Source of the DNA: Phoronis australis
Lineage: Eukaryota; Phoronida; Phoronidae
DNA length: 64,000 nucleotides
NCBI GenBank assembly: GCA_002633005.1
Contig: NMRA01000250.1
Coordinates: forward strand, 31,534 to 95,533
Direction of reading: 5' to 3'
Part shown: one piece after another, positions 44,322-57,700 of the stretch
Layout of the letters: every line of letters begins with the position of its first letter
How positions within the stretch are numbered: position 1 is the stretch's first letter
Position numbers and translations under genes: made by a program
The notes under the pieces: model-generated
Seen by the model: the letters and a program-made list of their open reading frames with translations, nothing else
What the model was told of the DNA's origin: nothing
Databases searched by the model: none

Positions 44322-47300
44322 TGCTTGCAACCACGGGGGTTACAAGTTCGTTTACGCGCTGATTCTGAACCCGGAAATATCTCGCCCATTGCTAGATAAC
44401 ATTACATGAAACTTGAACACAACGGTCATCATAGAGCACCCTGAGAGTGGGGGGCGTCAACAATTGCTCCTGTCTTCGCGGCCTCACTGCATCATGTTCC
44501 CCACTGGTATAACGTGATATTTAAGTTCAAAATACGTGAAAGCGTGAGAATTGATTCAGTTATCATTTGGAAGAGAGGGGTCCCTGCAGACTCGGAAACG
44601 GAGAGTTGATTCACCAAAACCGGTCTTCGTGAATTTAAACCGAACAAATTTTTGATGTACAAGTGTTCATGAATTAGACTTGTTTTACCTTTCCTCTGCA
44701 TTGTTTGAATATGTTTTTCTTCTCATTTTTGGCTGGGTCGGAGATGAAGATCTTTCTAGACCTCGCAAAATAAGCCACTAAGGTTTGGCTCCTGGATCTC
44801 GAAACGTGCCCCCCCCTCCTACTGCCCCTCGTTTGCATGAGCACCTATTACCCATCACCCAAAATCTGCGTGGTGCAGTTTAATGATTGAAAATAGCATA
44901 TTGTGTTATTCAGCGGTGAAGTCTGGCCCACTTTCTTTGTTATCGTGGAAATTATGTACGATTTTTAAACCTCTTGTGAGTATTTTACAGTGTTTTCGTA
45001 CGTCGTGAGTTAGAAGTACGCTGAGGATGATTTTTAGTGTCGAATTCTTAGTTCCGTTTACACAAAACCCCGGTTAGGTGTTGGCAAGTGACGAGAGTTA
45101 AGGTTATGTAGGGTCCAAGAAAATTGCTCAAATTTGACATCATATCTCTGACTGGTCGGATTCATATGAAGCCTTTTATGCCCTGTTTTCCAAAACACTG
45201 GTAAGTATTGTTTTTAAAATGCTCCGCTCTTGCATGAGGGGATATCAAAACTAGGACTTTTATAATTTCCCTGAAAAAATCAAAACCTTCATAAATTGAC
45301 AGTGAAACAATAACTTAGAAATCTCTAATCTTTGAGATTTCATCTTGAATATTTATGTCTAATTAATTTTTAGTCATGTTGTACATACCGTTGCTTTGTT
45401 TCAATGTACTTTTCTGTTTCCTGTTTTGCTAATTTTAATCACGTGACCCAATTAATGGCAGATTAATGAAAAACCAAAAATCAAATTCTACAAGCTTTCC
45501 ACCTTCAAAAAAGATATATGGTTGGTAGACTTGTCGATAGCATTCCACGTAACCTTACCCATTGAATTGCTGCTCACCTGCAAAAAATGACGTCAAGTAG
45601 GTGTTTTTAAAAACCCACGGGGTGCCGTTCTATTGTGGTGAATTTTGAACCTCATTGATCAAGTATCCCACCTACTGCGGGTAAATCCTTAAACATGCAC
45701 AAATGCTTCCACTAATAGAACGAGAAATCAAAAAATAAACTGTTGAAATTGTTCTAAAGCACCCACAGAACCTTTTTGTTGTTTAATGTGATTGTTGACC
45801 TAATTGCTTGGATAGCGTATTCATGTCATTGAGTGGCAAAAAAGCAAAATACCTAACACGTCAACGCTTTGTATTGACCAGTGTGATTGCTCGAATAGGC
45901 TATAGCGAAACCTAGCGCTATGTTACCAGATGGCAAGAACAGCTGCGTACACGAGCAAGGCAGCTTCCCACGCCTTGATTTTCGCCACCTTCAGTGTACC
46001 CCCAACGTTTTCACCTGCGGGCTTGAATTAGAACAAGTTATCAATGCCCAGCAATTTCCTCGTATATGAGGGGGGCCACTACCTCCATATTTGATAGTTT
46101 TTCCCAAGATTTTTATAAATAGTGTGCATGTTTAATAAAAATGCTTCTCAACAAGTTTTAGTCGTGTGGTAGAAAATTAAACGCACAGCAGAGTCCATAG
46201 AGTAGGTGGACAAAAGTGGAAAGGAATTTTTTTGGTACTCTCAGGTGGTCGGATACATTTACCTGCACAGAAAGACAAGTAGACGTTAGTACTGACGAAT
46301 AATGGAAACATATTCAGAAGCACCGTTCCTGTTATTTCAACACTTTGGTGAATTCAACAGGAATAAGCTTGGTCACGATGAATACTGAACTTCACTCGAA
46401 TGACTCGAAACATGTCTTTTATCCGTGAGAGCGGGGAACGCTAGAGAAATGCATCGCCATTGTTTGCGCGATTCCCAGTCGCAGCCTTTTATTCTCACAG
46501 GGTCTCGGGGCTGTAGAAAGATTACATGACAACAAAAAAGATCAATTAAAGATTAAACATTTCGCGCCAGAACCCCCTCAATCTTTCATTGTTTTATCAG
46601 GTCCCATGTTGGTATGCAAAATGAGATAACGGATTATCTTACATTTTTCCTATTGTTTGGCCGGGTACATTACACTATTAAAAGTTTGAAGATATGAAGT
46701 GCGTGGATTAAGAAGATAAGGGAAGTCATTAGGTCATGCCCAATCTCATTTTTATCGACGATAGAAATCCCCCACTTTACAACCCTCGCCAAGAATAATA
46801 GGGACGCTACTTTACTGTGTTGTTAATATCAATGGAAACGAGACGTGTGACAAAGAATTCTGTACGACATCAAAGAAAAACATTAGTTTTTAAGTGGCAT
46901 TGTCCCGGGATTTCGACCTTTGGATGTCAATAAAACGCATAGAACACGTACGACTGTGGCCCAGTCATGACGATCACGATACGTACACTTTGACAATGTG
47001 TAAAACGTGACTTGGAACAATGTCTTCAGGACATGCATTGTCTCCGGAAGGGTTTTTGCCCTTTCAGGAATCGTCTCCAGTGCGCATATCGTCTTCGCAG
47101 TATCGCCTCGGGTCGGTAAGGAGAGGGGAAGGGTCTTCGAATCCCATAGACGGGGCGCTGCGGGATGAGCCGCTCAAAGGGTGTATTTGGCCACCTGTTT
47201 TTCTGCGAAAGATTTTTTTCTGACAAAAGTGCATACAAAAAGGCTCAGGTTTGGGAGTTTTGAAACTCTAAAACAATTATTTTGTTTTACTACACTATTC

Positions 47301-47459
47301 TGCAGCGCGATCCTTTGAAAGAGAACTCCCCGGATTCAGAGAACTATTTAGCCGCATGTAATGAAACAAAATAACTCAAACAGGGATATGTATTGACCGA
47401 GTAGTATATAAATAAGACGTTTTCCTTGCTGTTTATAAAGACGACAGGACAGATACTCC
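44322..47459. other. Long non-coding stretch
   Basis: About 3.1 kb without a recognised gene. A tRNA-like region is seen on the - strand at about 46895-46960 (ctgggccacagtcgtacgtg, ggtcgaaatcccgggaca), probably a SINE remnant. Confidence 0.45.
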
Positions 47460-47690
47460 TGAACACTAAAGCTGTATTTCGGTGGGTAAAAAAACGAAAT
47501 TAAAATAAGCCCTTTGCTCTCATGGAATAGCTCTCAAGGTATTCCTTACCGTCATAGTACTCTATTTCAGCCAACATCAAGAACAGCGACATCATCAGCG
47601 ACTCCAGAAAACTTTCAGAATTTATTAGGATTGGGGAACCCTAAAATTGCGAATTCAAAAATGGCGGATGTACGCATTCCATAACCTGTG
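47460..47690 (+). repeat. Dispersed foldback family, copy 3
   Basis: Contains gctgtatttcggtgggtaaa, ggtattccttacc and agcgactccagaaaactttc, then ggggaaccctaaaattgcga, matching 26100-26420 and 28845-29160. Confidence 0.5.
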
Positions 47691-49557
47691 GTTTGATTTG
47701 TTAAGGGAAATGGTTACGGTAAAGGCTGTAATGAAAGCCATTTATCGGAGAGGTGAAAGGTCATTTTAGCGAACAAAACAGGGCGAAATGCAACTTTATA
47801 ATATTATTCTCCCTGCACGATAACGTTCACACACTGGTTTATTTACCGAAGGTTAACGTACGCATAGTATAAGTGGAAGTTCATTGATATTCCAATTGCG
47901 TTGCACTATGGTACTGTGAGTAAATATACCTTCAACCCAGGTCACAATTATAGTAAAATGATCACTTGATGCGCAATTGTGCGTTTTTGACACAGTCTTA
48001 CACATTTCACCTAAAAAATCGTGACTACTTTTGTCGGCTTCTAAATTCTGGGTAGAGTTCAGTAACGCTAGGACCTGCGCTAGGACCGCGCTAAATCTAG
48101 CCAAAGTCACGTGTTTTCATTTAAAATACACGGCAATGTCACACGTAATCTCGCAAAGTATTGCTTTTTAGCGAGGTCCTAGGCAGCTGTAAAGAGTTCC
48201 TCAAAACAAACAAATTCGATCTTTATAGCGTTTGACAGAGGAACCTGTAAACGCACTAGTAAAATTCAATTTACGCCGCGCAGAATTATCAAAATAATCA
48301 ACGTTTGTGACTTGTAAGCTTCCTTCATCGTGACGCTGTAAAACGCTAAATTCGATTAGATCTCCTTGACTGTCCCCCCAATACACGCACTAGTAGCGAC
48401 AACACGGAATGAAAACAAAATCTACAGCTATGACATACTAATTCTGAATTTACGTCGATTCGTAATATTTAATTCTGAAACTCACCGAAAATGACCCTAA
48501 CACAGGGGCGTAACTTCTGAATCCCGAAATGGCGACACACCCAAAATTGTAGATTTAGTTGGACAAAGAATGAAGGAGTTTATTCGTCGAACTCGCTTGG
48601 GGCACTCACAGTAAAGGGGTTCCAATAGTCGCACAGGTTATCGAGTTGCGCACTCAGACAGAGAACATTACTTGTGTATTGATTTGAATCTGCTTCAAGT
48701 TGGATAGCAGCCGGAGCCCCAGTAGTGATTGGAAAATTACCAATTTTTAATATTTAATAGCTTGGAGGAGTTTTTGGACAATTTTACTTGGCACATCATT
48801 ACTTCTTTTAAAATGCGTTTTGGGGAGTCGAGTTTTACAAAAACGATATTAAGACCCACGTAGCGTTCAGTGGCCAACGTCCCTAAATTCACAAGCCGCC
48901 ACGTCCTCTTGCCGGCACTTCATCGGACAATTTCGGCAAACACGCAACATTTGAATTTTCAGAATGCATTTCAACTAAGTTAGGAAAAGTACGTTTGACA
49001 CCAAAACAGTGACAAGCTAAGTTCGCATCTGGTCCCTGGCTCATTTTTAACTCTGAAAAACGTTTAACGTTGAATTTTGACTCACCACCGCTTTGGGAAC
49101 AAAAATTCTACAAGTTACGAAATAACCTGTCTTGCTCTTCCAACAGACAATCAAATATAAAATATGGTAAAAATAACAAAACAAAGTGTACCTAGAAAAA
49201 CAACCAGAAACGCGCAACGCGTCACTTTGACGTAAGACTATTGCAGCCATCTAACGGGAGTCAGGTGTACTAATAGCAAAGATTTTATAGATATAGCAAT
49301 AGTGACCGAAAACGATCATTCTCGAACCCCATGAGATGTGCTCAATCCGTGTTTACTGTATATGTATAGGCCTACAATACAGCTATATCTGAAGTTTCAC
49401 ATCGCCTTTCCAGCCTGTTTTATGACTCGGACCCCTCATTCCATCTGAAATGAAACAACAAGAATATAAGAAAAACATATCTGGCTTACGGCTTCGTACA
49501 AACTAGAAGCCAGCGAGCTATGTCAAAATATTTACACAGCTTTGCATCAAGACTAAA
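47691..49557. other. Non-coding stretch
   Basis: No gene recognised. A - strand open frame at 48201-48386 begins MYWGDSQGDLIEF but has no acceptor and no domain match. Confidence 0.4.
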
Positions 49558-50325
49558 TACGGTGGCTCAAAGATGACATCGCGCGTTTCTGTTTTTAATT
49601 ATCTCGGGATCTCAAAATCTCGAGATAATTTTCCTCAGTGTGTCGCTGTACATAAGCAGTCCTCTGGTGATTCGCATTGTCACACAATCTGGATCGACAG
49701 CAAAAAGAACGATTCGAACAGTTTTTCGTTTCACCACTAAGCCATTAGTGACACTTTTGTGGTGCATCAATCTATAACCGTATTGCTGCCCTGGCATCGA
49801 TATTTGTTGGTCGGTATGAAACCAATTTTAATTTAAAAATCCTCAATGTATGAATATTTTGTTACGACGCGCGAGCCCTAGTCTTTACAACAAACGCCGA
49901 AGATGCCTAACGCCAATAACGTTACCAAGGCGATACCTGAGCATGTCGACAGCCCTTAGTTGAAAAGATCTCTAACAGCTTCATTTCTATCCAAATTGGA
50001 ATGCAAGGCCTATCATGTGACACCAACTTCACATGACAGTAAGAGGCCAATTCTATTTTTGTTTTTCAGCCAACAAAACTAGTAGTAGGCCTACTGAAGT
50101 TATAAGCGGAAAGCGTATCTTTAACATCATCCTATAGCATACAGACATGTAAATCTGTTGCGGCTTGATCAATCTAAGTTCTGTCCTTTCCTCAGATTTT
50201 GTTATCTGGACTCATTGACAGATGGAATTTCTGAACATAAGCGTTGCCATTGACGTTTTGTTGCTACGATGCGTCCTGATAGCTCCACTGACTGTGTGGG
50301 TCAAGATTGTAGATGTCCTTTATCA

Positions 50326-50363
50326 CTTGTCCTGATGATGGTGTATGAGACATCGAAACATGG
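50326..50363 (+). repeat. Penelope-like terminal motif
   Basis: tcctgatgatggtgtatgag followed by acatcgaaacatgg resembles the CCTGAtGAnGG...CGAAACG motif near the ends of Penelope-like and some other retroelements. No reverse transcriptase or GIY-YIG frame is nearby. Confidence 0.3.
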
Positions 50364-50751
50364 TGAAGTTTTTATTAGTATTGTCACTATTTCTTCGTCG
50401 AGACCATAAGCGTTATACCCGGTTTCACGCCAGATAGGACCGCACGTGCTTTTACAAACGTTGAAAATTGATTCATCTATCTTAACGTAAAATGTAGAAA
50501 ATATTCCTGTGTAACTGTCATTTGATCGAGCTAGTGGTATGCCACCACATTGTCATGGGTAAAAAAATATGAGGTTTTAAAGACCACGATTGAAAAGGTA
50601 CACTTCAGTAAAATTATTCTTGGAGTACTGTATATTTAGGAAGTGCCACCTTTAATGTTACAGTTTTGCTCTGGTGCTAGTCAGCTATTTTTCAGCAAAG
50701 TTGCCGCTGAAATATTACTGAGTTTATCCTTAGAACATTATGATTTATTTT

Positions 50752-51043
50752 CTTGCCCAACATGCCTGCACAACTATGCCTGCACAACATGCCAGTGCAC
50801 AACATGCCCTGCACAACATGCCTGCACAACATGCCTGCCCAACATGCCTGCACAACGTGCCTGCCCAACGTGCCTGCCCAACGTGCCTGCACAACGTGCC
50901 TGCACAACGTCGGGGTGCTTGCACAACGTCGGGGTGCCTGCAGAACGTGCCTGCAGAACGTGCCTGCAGAACGTGCCTGCCCAACGTGCCTGCCCAACGT
51001 GCCTGCACAACATGCCTGCACAACATGCCTGCAGCCCATATTA
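50752..51043 (+). repeat. 13-base minisatellite (about 22 units)
   Basis: The unit is acaacatgcctgc with variants cccaacgtgcctg and cagaacgtgcctg and two longer units (acaacgtcggggtgc). Because 13 is not a multiple of three, all frames on both strands stay open, giving several Cys-rich open frames of 79-159 codons that are not genes. Confidence 0.95.
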
Positions 51044-51548
51044 TATGCAGTTGTACAATCACTTACATGAGTACATCGTCCCTTCTTTTACCATCTGTCA
51101 ACAGTCACATACATGTATTTAGCATTTTTTAAACTGTTTCCATCAAATGTTGAACGCCCCTCGTGGGTTTCTGAGTTATTATCCTTGTCCAACTGAGGCC
51201 GACCGGCCCAAGCCTGTGGAACTTTTGTTTTTTGTTGCGCCGTTTTTATTTCTTTTCTTCACCGATGAATTCCCTTAACTGCCCCGGGCCCCGGGGTTGT
51301 GGGCCCTCCTGTTCACCCCTTCTCGACGCCCCTGGCCATGCATTCAATTTAGTTTGCAACGTGTCTTTATCCAAACTACTTCGAGTATTCGTTGTGAAAA
51401 CCACGATTTATTAGTTGAGATCGGTGGGCATTTGAAATCAGGAGTGTGATCGAGATCCCGGCATCTCAAGATCTTAGATAATTGAGTCGGGATCTCGAGA
51501 TCCTGAGATTAAAAAAGAAACGCGCGATGTCATGTTGGGGCCACCGTA

Positions 51549-52814
51549 GCTAAACGACCAGCTGACCACTCGACCAACCTGCTGCGGTTATGGGCAGCTT
51601 CAGATTGGCAGTCTCAGTCACCATGGGCTTGAATTTTGTCCGAATAGTCAGGTTGTGACAACGATTTCGAGTAGTTGCCCTCCCCTGCCCTCCGGAGAAC
51701 AAATGATATTGAACTGTCCGAATTTCATGATCCTCTCAAAATTCACCAAAAGGTCTTGCCTTCAGATTGGCACCTAGAGCTATCTGAACACCCGGTTCGG
51801 GACAAGATGATAGAGATTTTATCGAATTTAGTCCTGCATCAACGTTCACTGAATTATCACGAGCCTGCAATGGCGCGAGGTAATCCGGCGCACTGACACG
51901 CAGCTCCTAATCCGCCAAAAGGAGTGCAGGAGCCAGATCGCACTTCTTCAGCGGCGCCTAGGTGTTAAAAATGCCGTAAGCAATACCTGCCGTACTTGAA
52001 AACCCGTCTGTTGTCTCCAAATGCCTGAGGAAAGGTGACATACACAGCTTCCAGCACACATTTGTCCACTAGAAGTTTCAGTTTCGAACTCAGAAGGACA
52101 ATGCAGTCGTTTTTGGATGGTGCGTCCTCAGGCCCTTATGGAGAGGTCCGCTATCATGACAGCGTCATTTCAGTGCTTCTTAACGGGTCTTCTAAAACGA
52201 TATATCTGTCGATTTTCAAGGACATATGGACTACCGCTCTTTCACTGTTTTCTGCTTGGAATTATTTCATATTAGTCGGCCTGCTTACGCAACACGTACA
52301 GTAGGGGGCGCTAAGCCTAATGATGGAAGCACTTGCAGGTCTTTTCTTAATTTCGTGAAACATTTCCTCATAATTAATTAGGAATCCCTTTTCTTGACGA
52401 AAAGAGACCTGGTGATCAATATAGAGTCACCAAAGTCCCTCTTCTTTTTTTGTGTAAGTGGAGTTAGTTCGATATTAATATTAAGGTGCCGCACTCGTAT
52501 GAAGCAACGACTGCTGGTTTTTAATATTTTTCGTTCTGTAAAGTCATCCTTTCATTTGATTCTCGGGGAGGGCTCAACTTACTATTTTTTTCCTATATTT
52601 TTTGTGGAATACTATACATTCTGTTTGAAAGAGGAGCTCTGATGATGCCGGGGCGAGGTTCAATATCACCCCAACTTCCTTGTTTCGACGGTTACCATAT
52701 AAGGGACACCTCAGAGGGCGCCGCGATAATTGCTCCTTTCCCCTCAAATAAATTCGATTCTGAATTCACTTTTGGTAGTGCCAAGAGGCCACTACTCAAG
52801 ATAAGCCAGTACCG
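51549..52814. other. Non-coding stretch
   Basis: Nothing recognised apart from short unassignable open frames. Confidence 0.4.
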
Positions 52815-53180
52815 TTGACATCATTCCAACTTCCCCACAACCATGAAATAATCCTATACAGATCAAGATGCGGACTATTCCTAAACAACGACAAATTTAG
52901 ACATAATTTTATTAATATTTCGCCTCTGCGTTCCTGTAGCCGAGACACTCAGACAAATGCTCATATTTTCTTTGCTTTATGCGAGGAGCAGAGAGCACAG
53001 CTTTTCCAGGCACTCAAACAATACCCCAATGTTTATAAAAAATATTCAGATCTTCCGCAAGTGTATAACATTTTTTTTCTAAATGGTTGTAAAGAACTTG
53101 ACCTAAATGAAAATAAAGTTTTATTCGAAATAGTATCAAAATCTCTTTTTAAAATAAAATATCTTTGTGTGAGTCGATAA
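52815..53180 (+). pseudogene. Degraded non-LTR reverse transcriptase C-terminus
   Basis: The frame contains RCGLFLNNDKFRHNFINISP, then LRSCSRDTQTNAHIFFALCE and further helix-like sequence. The pattern C-x-x-D-x-x-T-x-x-H-x-FF-x-LC is the cysteine/histidine knuckle that follows the reverse transcriptase in CR1/L2/RTE-like elements. The first cysteine of the knuckle is missing and the rest of the element is absent, so it is a relic. Confidence 0.5.
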
Positions 53181-56100
53181 AATCGTATACATGTAAAATT
53201 AGTTGTGTGTGAGAATGATTTGTAAAATTCGCAATCACATGTCATTGTAGTCTTAACATCAGTTTATTAATTGATGTACAATTGTATAAAGATTTCTTTG
53301 TATTTATTTAACTCAAATACAATGCCTCTTGACACATTCTTGTTCTGTATATTTATTGTATTGAATAGTTCACAATGCAATAAAATGACCAGAGACGAAA
53401 CAACGTTCCCGGTCGTAAGTGGCGAATTGTCAGCACCCGTGACGGGTGCCGCCGCGAGGATGACAAGCCGCTAAGACCAATCTCAACCAAACGTGTCAGC
53501 TTCAGATCAAACTGTCTCGACACCGTGGCTTCCGTGACAGGGAACAGTAAATCTGTATCGTCTCGCGGCCTTTAGAAATTTCGTCACAAGGATTAATTTC
53601 TCTTGCTCATGAATGCCGCGTCCGTTCCGACCAGGCGCTCGGCGGTGCCAGAGATGTCAAAATCCCTTGGTATCTTTATCAACGTCTTATCTCACGTTTT
53701 ATAGGAAGCTTGTGAATGCCTACGTTAACAAATTTCATTTTTACGCGTATCTACTCTTTGTGTGTTGTTTTGTCTTTCTTCTGGCTCGCTAGCGCACCTG
53801 TGTTGTTTGTCAAACTGTCACACCGATGTGAAATAAATATTTTACCTATTTACTTGATGTCCAGGCAGGAAAACGTTGTCTTGTCTAAACCAAGGAACGC
53901 CGCGCTAGAGGGGACGAAAAAAATCCCACTGGCTCTCATGGCTCCCGGTAGCCCAGTTTACAAGCTCAATAAGAAAAACCGTGTCTTCCACCAAAGGGTG
54001 GCACTAGTTGTAGTGATCACGTGATCAGTTAAATACACTTCCGTTGTTTTCTTCTGTTCCAAGTTAGGTGGTCGACTTTGTTGTCAAAGCTCGACACTCT
54101 CAAGAAAGACGCATGCCATAAAAAACAGGTGAAGAGCCAATCCTGAGTAAAGGATAAAAAGGCCCTTTGTATCTATACAATTTGTGGCGCTGGTCGCTTA
54201 GGTAAGTTTTTCATATTGCTGAGAAATGAACTTGCTGACTTGATCAGTTTTCTTTGTCATTTTGCAAGTCAAGAACTGAACAGTAGGAGAAGGTTGATGC
54301 TGACTGGTAACATCGGGAGTGCGTTCTGTAGCTCTTGCAGCCTGAAATCTTGGTGTGACAGGCCCTCATTTGAGAACCAGTTACTTCCACCATTTCTGTA
54401 CGAAGAATATAGTGGCACAGTGCTTGTCTTTATCAGTATCAGATAGTCAGTTATTTCAGTTAGCAGTTCCGAAACGGACAATGAAACAAATGCCCCTCAC
54501 TATGGAATCGTTATTCTAAAGTTTTGTCACATTTTGTAAAAAATCATGCAAAAGCTCAGACGATTGTCGTGAACCGAGCATCCGACATGTTTGACAATCT
54601 GATTTATACATAAATGGTTTGAAAATAGAGGACGCTTAACTCAATCAAACACAGCAAAATTAACTGTTATGTTACTTTGTTTGTCGATGATTTTAAATAG
54701 AGTTAAGTATTTTATACTGCTGCCCCAGACTTATGGGAAATATACAATGAAACATTCGGAAATTGTTTTGCAATTTCATCAACATTGAAAACTTTGTTCA
54801 GTTTGTTGCTGTTGACAGCAAAGCGTTAAAATGCTTAAAATCACCAATTTGTTATCAAAAACCGGAGACATTCTTGGCCAGGGTTGAACCTGTGTCCTTT
54901 GGGTGCACCTGATGGTATAACGTTGACCTGTTTTCAAAAAGTTGTACCCTGCAAAATTAGTGTATATAAAGTGGTAACATATTAAACAGAGTGTTGCACT
55001 TTAAAAGATGTGCTCAGGAGGTGCACTGCTGCGGTGTACTTGTGCCTTTTTTATTTTTATGTGCTAATGGCGCAAAGGCGCGGTCCAGAAATGTCTCTGG
55101 AAAACACCAAAATACAACCATATGAGTCACAACCATATGAGTCAATCTAAAACACTTGCAAACACTATTTGACAACATGTTAATAAGCTGATCTTGTATA
55201 TGAGCATTTATTGGTCGATACATACTGCGCAAAATTGGGATGCTAACCTGTCTTGGCATCAGTCATCCTCCATTGTGTTTAGTGTGAAAAGGTGACATAC
55301 ATTGCTGCTCGTTTTCTTTTGGTTTGAAAAGAATAGCGAGGCAATTGTGTTTGTGGCAGTTGTGACAACTCAGTATTGAGCCCACTGTGACTCTTCACTG
55401 GCACAAGTTACAAGAAATTCGTGTGTTGGGGGTTTTTGGCACACTGGTGCTGGATATGCTCATGTGACTCAAGACTGTAGCTAAGAAGCTTTCAGTTTAA
55501 GTTGCGTTTCGGATGGATATTGAATTCATGGTTATGACATGCAGTGCATAAAGTTATGTTTATTAATGCTGACAATGTAGTCACTTGTCCGAAAAAGGTA
55601 CGTATATGGTGGTTTTAAGCACTTTGAGGACACTTGTCGACTCTCATTTCCAACATTTTTCATAATAAGTAGTTTTTTACTGCATCCAAAGGCAGAGCGC
55701 ATTAAAAATGGCGAGGGTTCTGGTTCAGGACTGTAAACCGGTCTTAGGTTCTTATGGTATTTCTGATTAATGCAGATGGTCCAAACTCAAATTTTAATGT
55801 GCAATAAATGCATATGTATTTTCATTAGTTATGAAACAAGAACAGTTTCATTTCTTCTATTATTTTGCGAACAAAAAGTGACTGAATATGGAAGGTATAT
55901 TCCTGGACCGCGCCTTTGGGCCATTAGTTCATAAAAAATAAAAAAAAAACACAAGTATATTACAGCAATGTGCCTCCCAGGTGCATCTTTTAAAACGAAA
56001 CACTCTTCCAAAAATGCAAGATTCTAGTTAACTTACAGCCAGTTGGGTAATATATAGGTTGCAGATTTTTTTAAAATGAGACCAAGTTAACAGGCGTTTT

Positions 56101-56849
56101 ACAAATGACAATGCGTCGCTTGGCTCCAGGTGCGACCTTGACATTCAATTATCCTCTGACAGAGGACACGACATCTCATGCACTGAGTCTGCTGGGCACA
56201 ACTTCTTGGAAAGTGCGCCTTAAGGGTACAGGTTCAAACCTGGTCAAGAATTGGTACTCTTTTTCTAATGGAAGCTACTGGTTATCTTGCTCTACTCATT
56301 ATCCGGCACCACTACATCCAACTCAACTCAAGACCAATCACTTCCATGCCCGCCATTTTGCTAGCTTATGCTAGTGAAGTCCAGAGCATACCCTCAAAAC
56401 ACTCGCATTTTGCTCGTCACTTGCATGGTGTCCTATGATCTTACTTTTCCGTGAGTTTCTCACGTCGTCAGAGGGCACTCCAGATGTTCTCTACTTTTTT
56501 AAATGCAATGATGATTGTTTACATTGTTTGAGAATGTAGGTGCATTGTTCCGTCACCCACGTCCGGTGTCCACTGCCGCCATATCTCTAAACCCCTGGAT
56601 GGTTGGTTTGTGAAATTTTGCTTACACTATCATGTACTTGTAAATTATCTGTCAGATCTGGGTACCGGTGTGCCTCCTAGTGGCAATTTCATTTTTAGGT
56701 TTGCAGAGGTACCAACCACTACAATTTTGGCAAACTACGTCACTACGATCAGGAGTAAGTAAACTGTCAAGACATGAACTTGTGTTGTTTCATTTATGAC
56801 ACGGTGCTCTCAGACTGTTACATATCATAAGTAAGACATAACTGTAGAG
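53181..56849. other. Long non-coding stretch
   Basis: About 3.7 kb without a recognised gene. The short open frames are not similar to any family I know. A short tandem copy (catatgagtcacaac) is at about 55120-55145. Confidence 0.45.
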
Positions 56850-56935
56850 GAGGCAGTGTGGCCTAGTGTGACAGGTACCCACCCACTTTCTTTACTCGAG
56901 GATGTGGGTTCGAGTCCAACTGGGTAACACTGCTA
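56850..56935 (+). repeat. tRNA-derived SINE-like sequence
   Basis: ggcagtgtggcctagtgtga (A-box like) and gatgtgggttcgagtccaac (B-box) at about the spacing of a tRNA gene. The anticodon arm does not pair well. Confidence 0.55.
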
Positions 56936-57501
56936 AACCCTTGAGTCAGGTTTCTAGCTCCTCAGCTCGGTTGTAACTGTATATTAATAAAACATAAAAA
57001 TGGTTTCTGGTGGTCACTGCAATGGGCGCACATGCGGAGCCTGTGCACGTCTGATACAACGTGTATTAGACTGCCTGCAATTATTTTTTTAAAGACGTAA
57101 CTGTGCGTTACAAATTTTAAGATATGCGGCAAAAATTTTCATTTATTATAACTTTGTGTTTTACTAAAATTTGAGTTCTAATGCGGCGGCGATTGGCCGC
57201 AGAGGTGGCATCCAGGTGCAGTTCCGACTGTTGATGTCATAGACTATAGAACATAGACCGCCAACTCTGTATATTTTCAATGGACAAAATCTGTGGTCTT
57301 ATGCACAAGCCATGACGTCATTATGCACTAGTAACACCTGGCCAAATTAGCTAGTTTTATTTCTGGAAAGTACGTCGTTTGCTAATCATGGCCGTCTGTT
57401 GTGTGTTGTAAAGAACTAAGTTTCCACACCACTGAAGTTTGAATTTTGCAATTACATAACCAGTAGCATTCCCAAAAGTACTCATGATACCAACAGTTTG
57501 T

Positions 57502-57700
57502 AATTGTTTACAATGTGACGACATTGACTTACACATATGATTTTGGTATCGTTGGATTCCTTGCAAAATTACCTTTCCAAAAATACATAGAAATTTTGGT
57601 AATTGTTTACAATATGACGACATTGACCTACACATATAGTTTTGGTATTGTTGGATTCCTCGCAACGTTATCTTTTCAAAAATATATGAATGTATCCCCT
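57502..57700 (+). repeat. 99-base tandem duplication
   Basis: Two diverged copies beginning aattgtttacaatgtgacga and containing ggtatcgttggattccttgc. Two open frames on opposite strands reflect the same duplication. Confidence 0.85.

Larger units (their letters stand above)
49558..51548. mobile_element. Possible 2-kb element with inverted ends
   Basis: The left end (49558) reads tacggtggctcaaagatgac, atcgcgcgtttctg, then aattatctcgggatctc. The right end, reverse-complemented from 51548, reads tacggtggccccaacatgac, atcgcgcgtttct and a related gatctcgagatc block. The interior holds a 13-base minisatellite and no transposase frame. Two separate small elements in opposite orientation are the alternative. 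Confidence 0.5.

Noticed and set aside
48201-48386. - strand frame beginning MYWGDSQGDL, reminiscent of YWTD repeats
   Set aside because: Only a superficial resemblance; no second repeat, no acceptor and no EGF module nearby.
50643-51132. Cys-rich open frames of 79-159 codons on both strands
   Set aside because: They are produced by a 13-base tandem repeat that keeps every frame open; no start context, splice site or family supports a gene.
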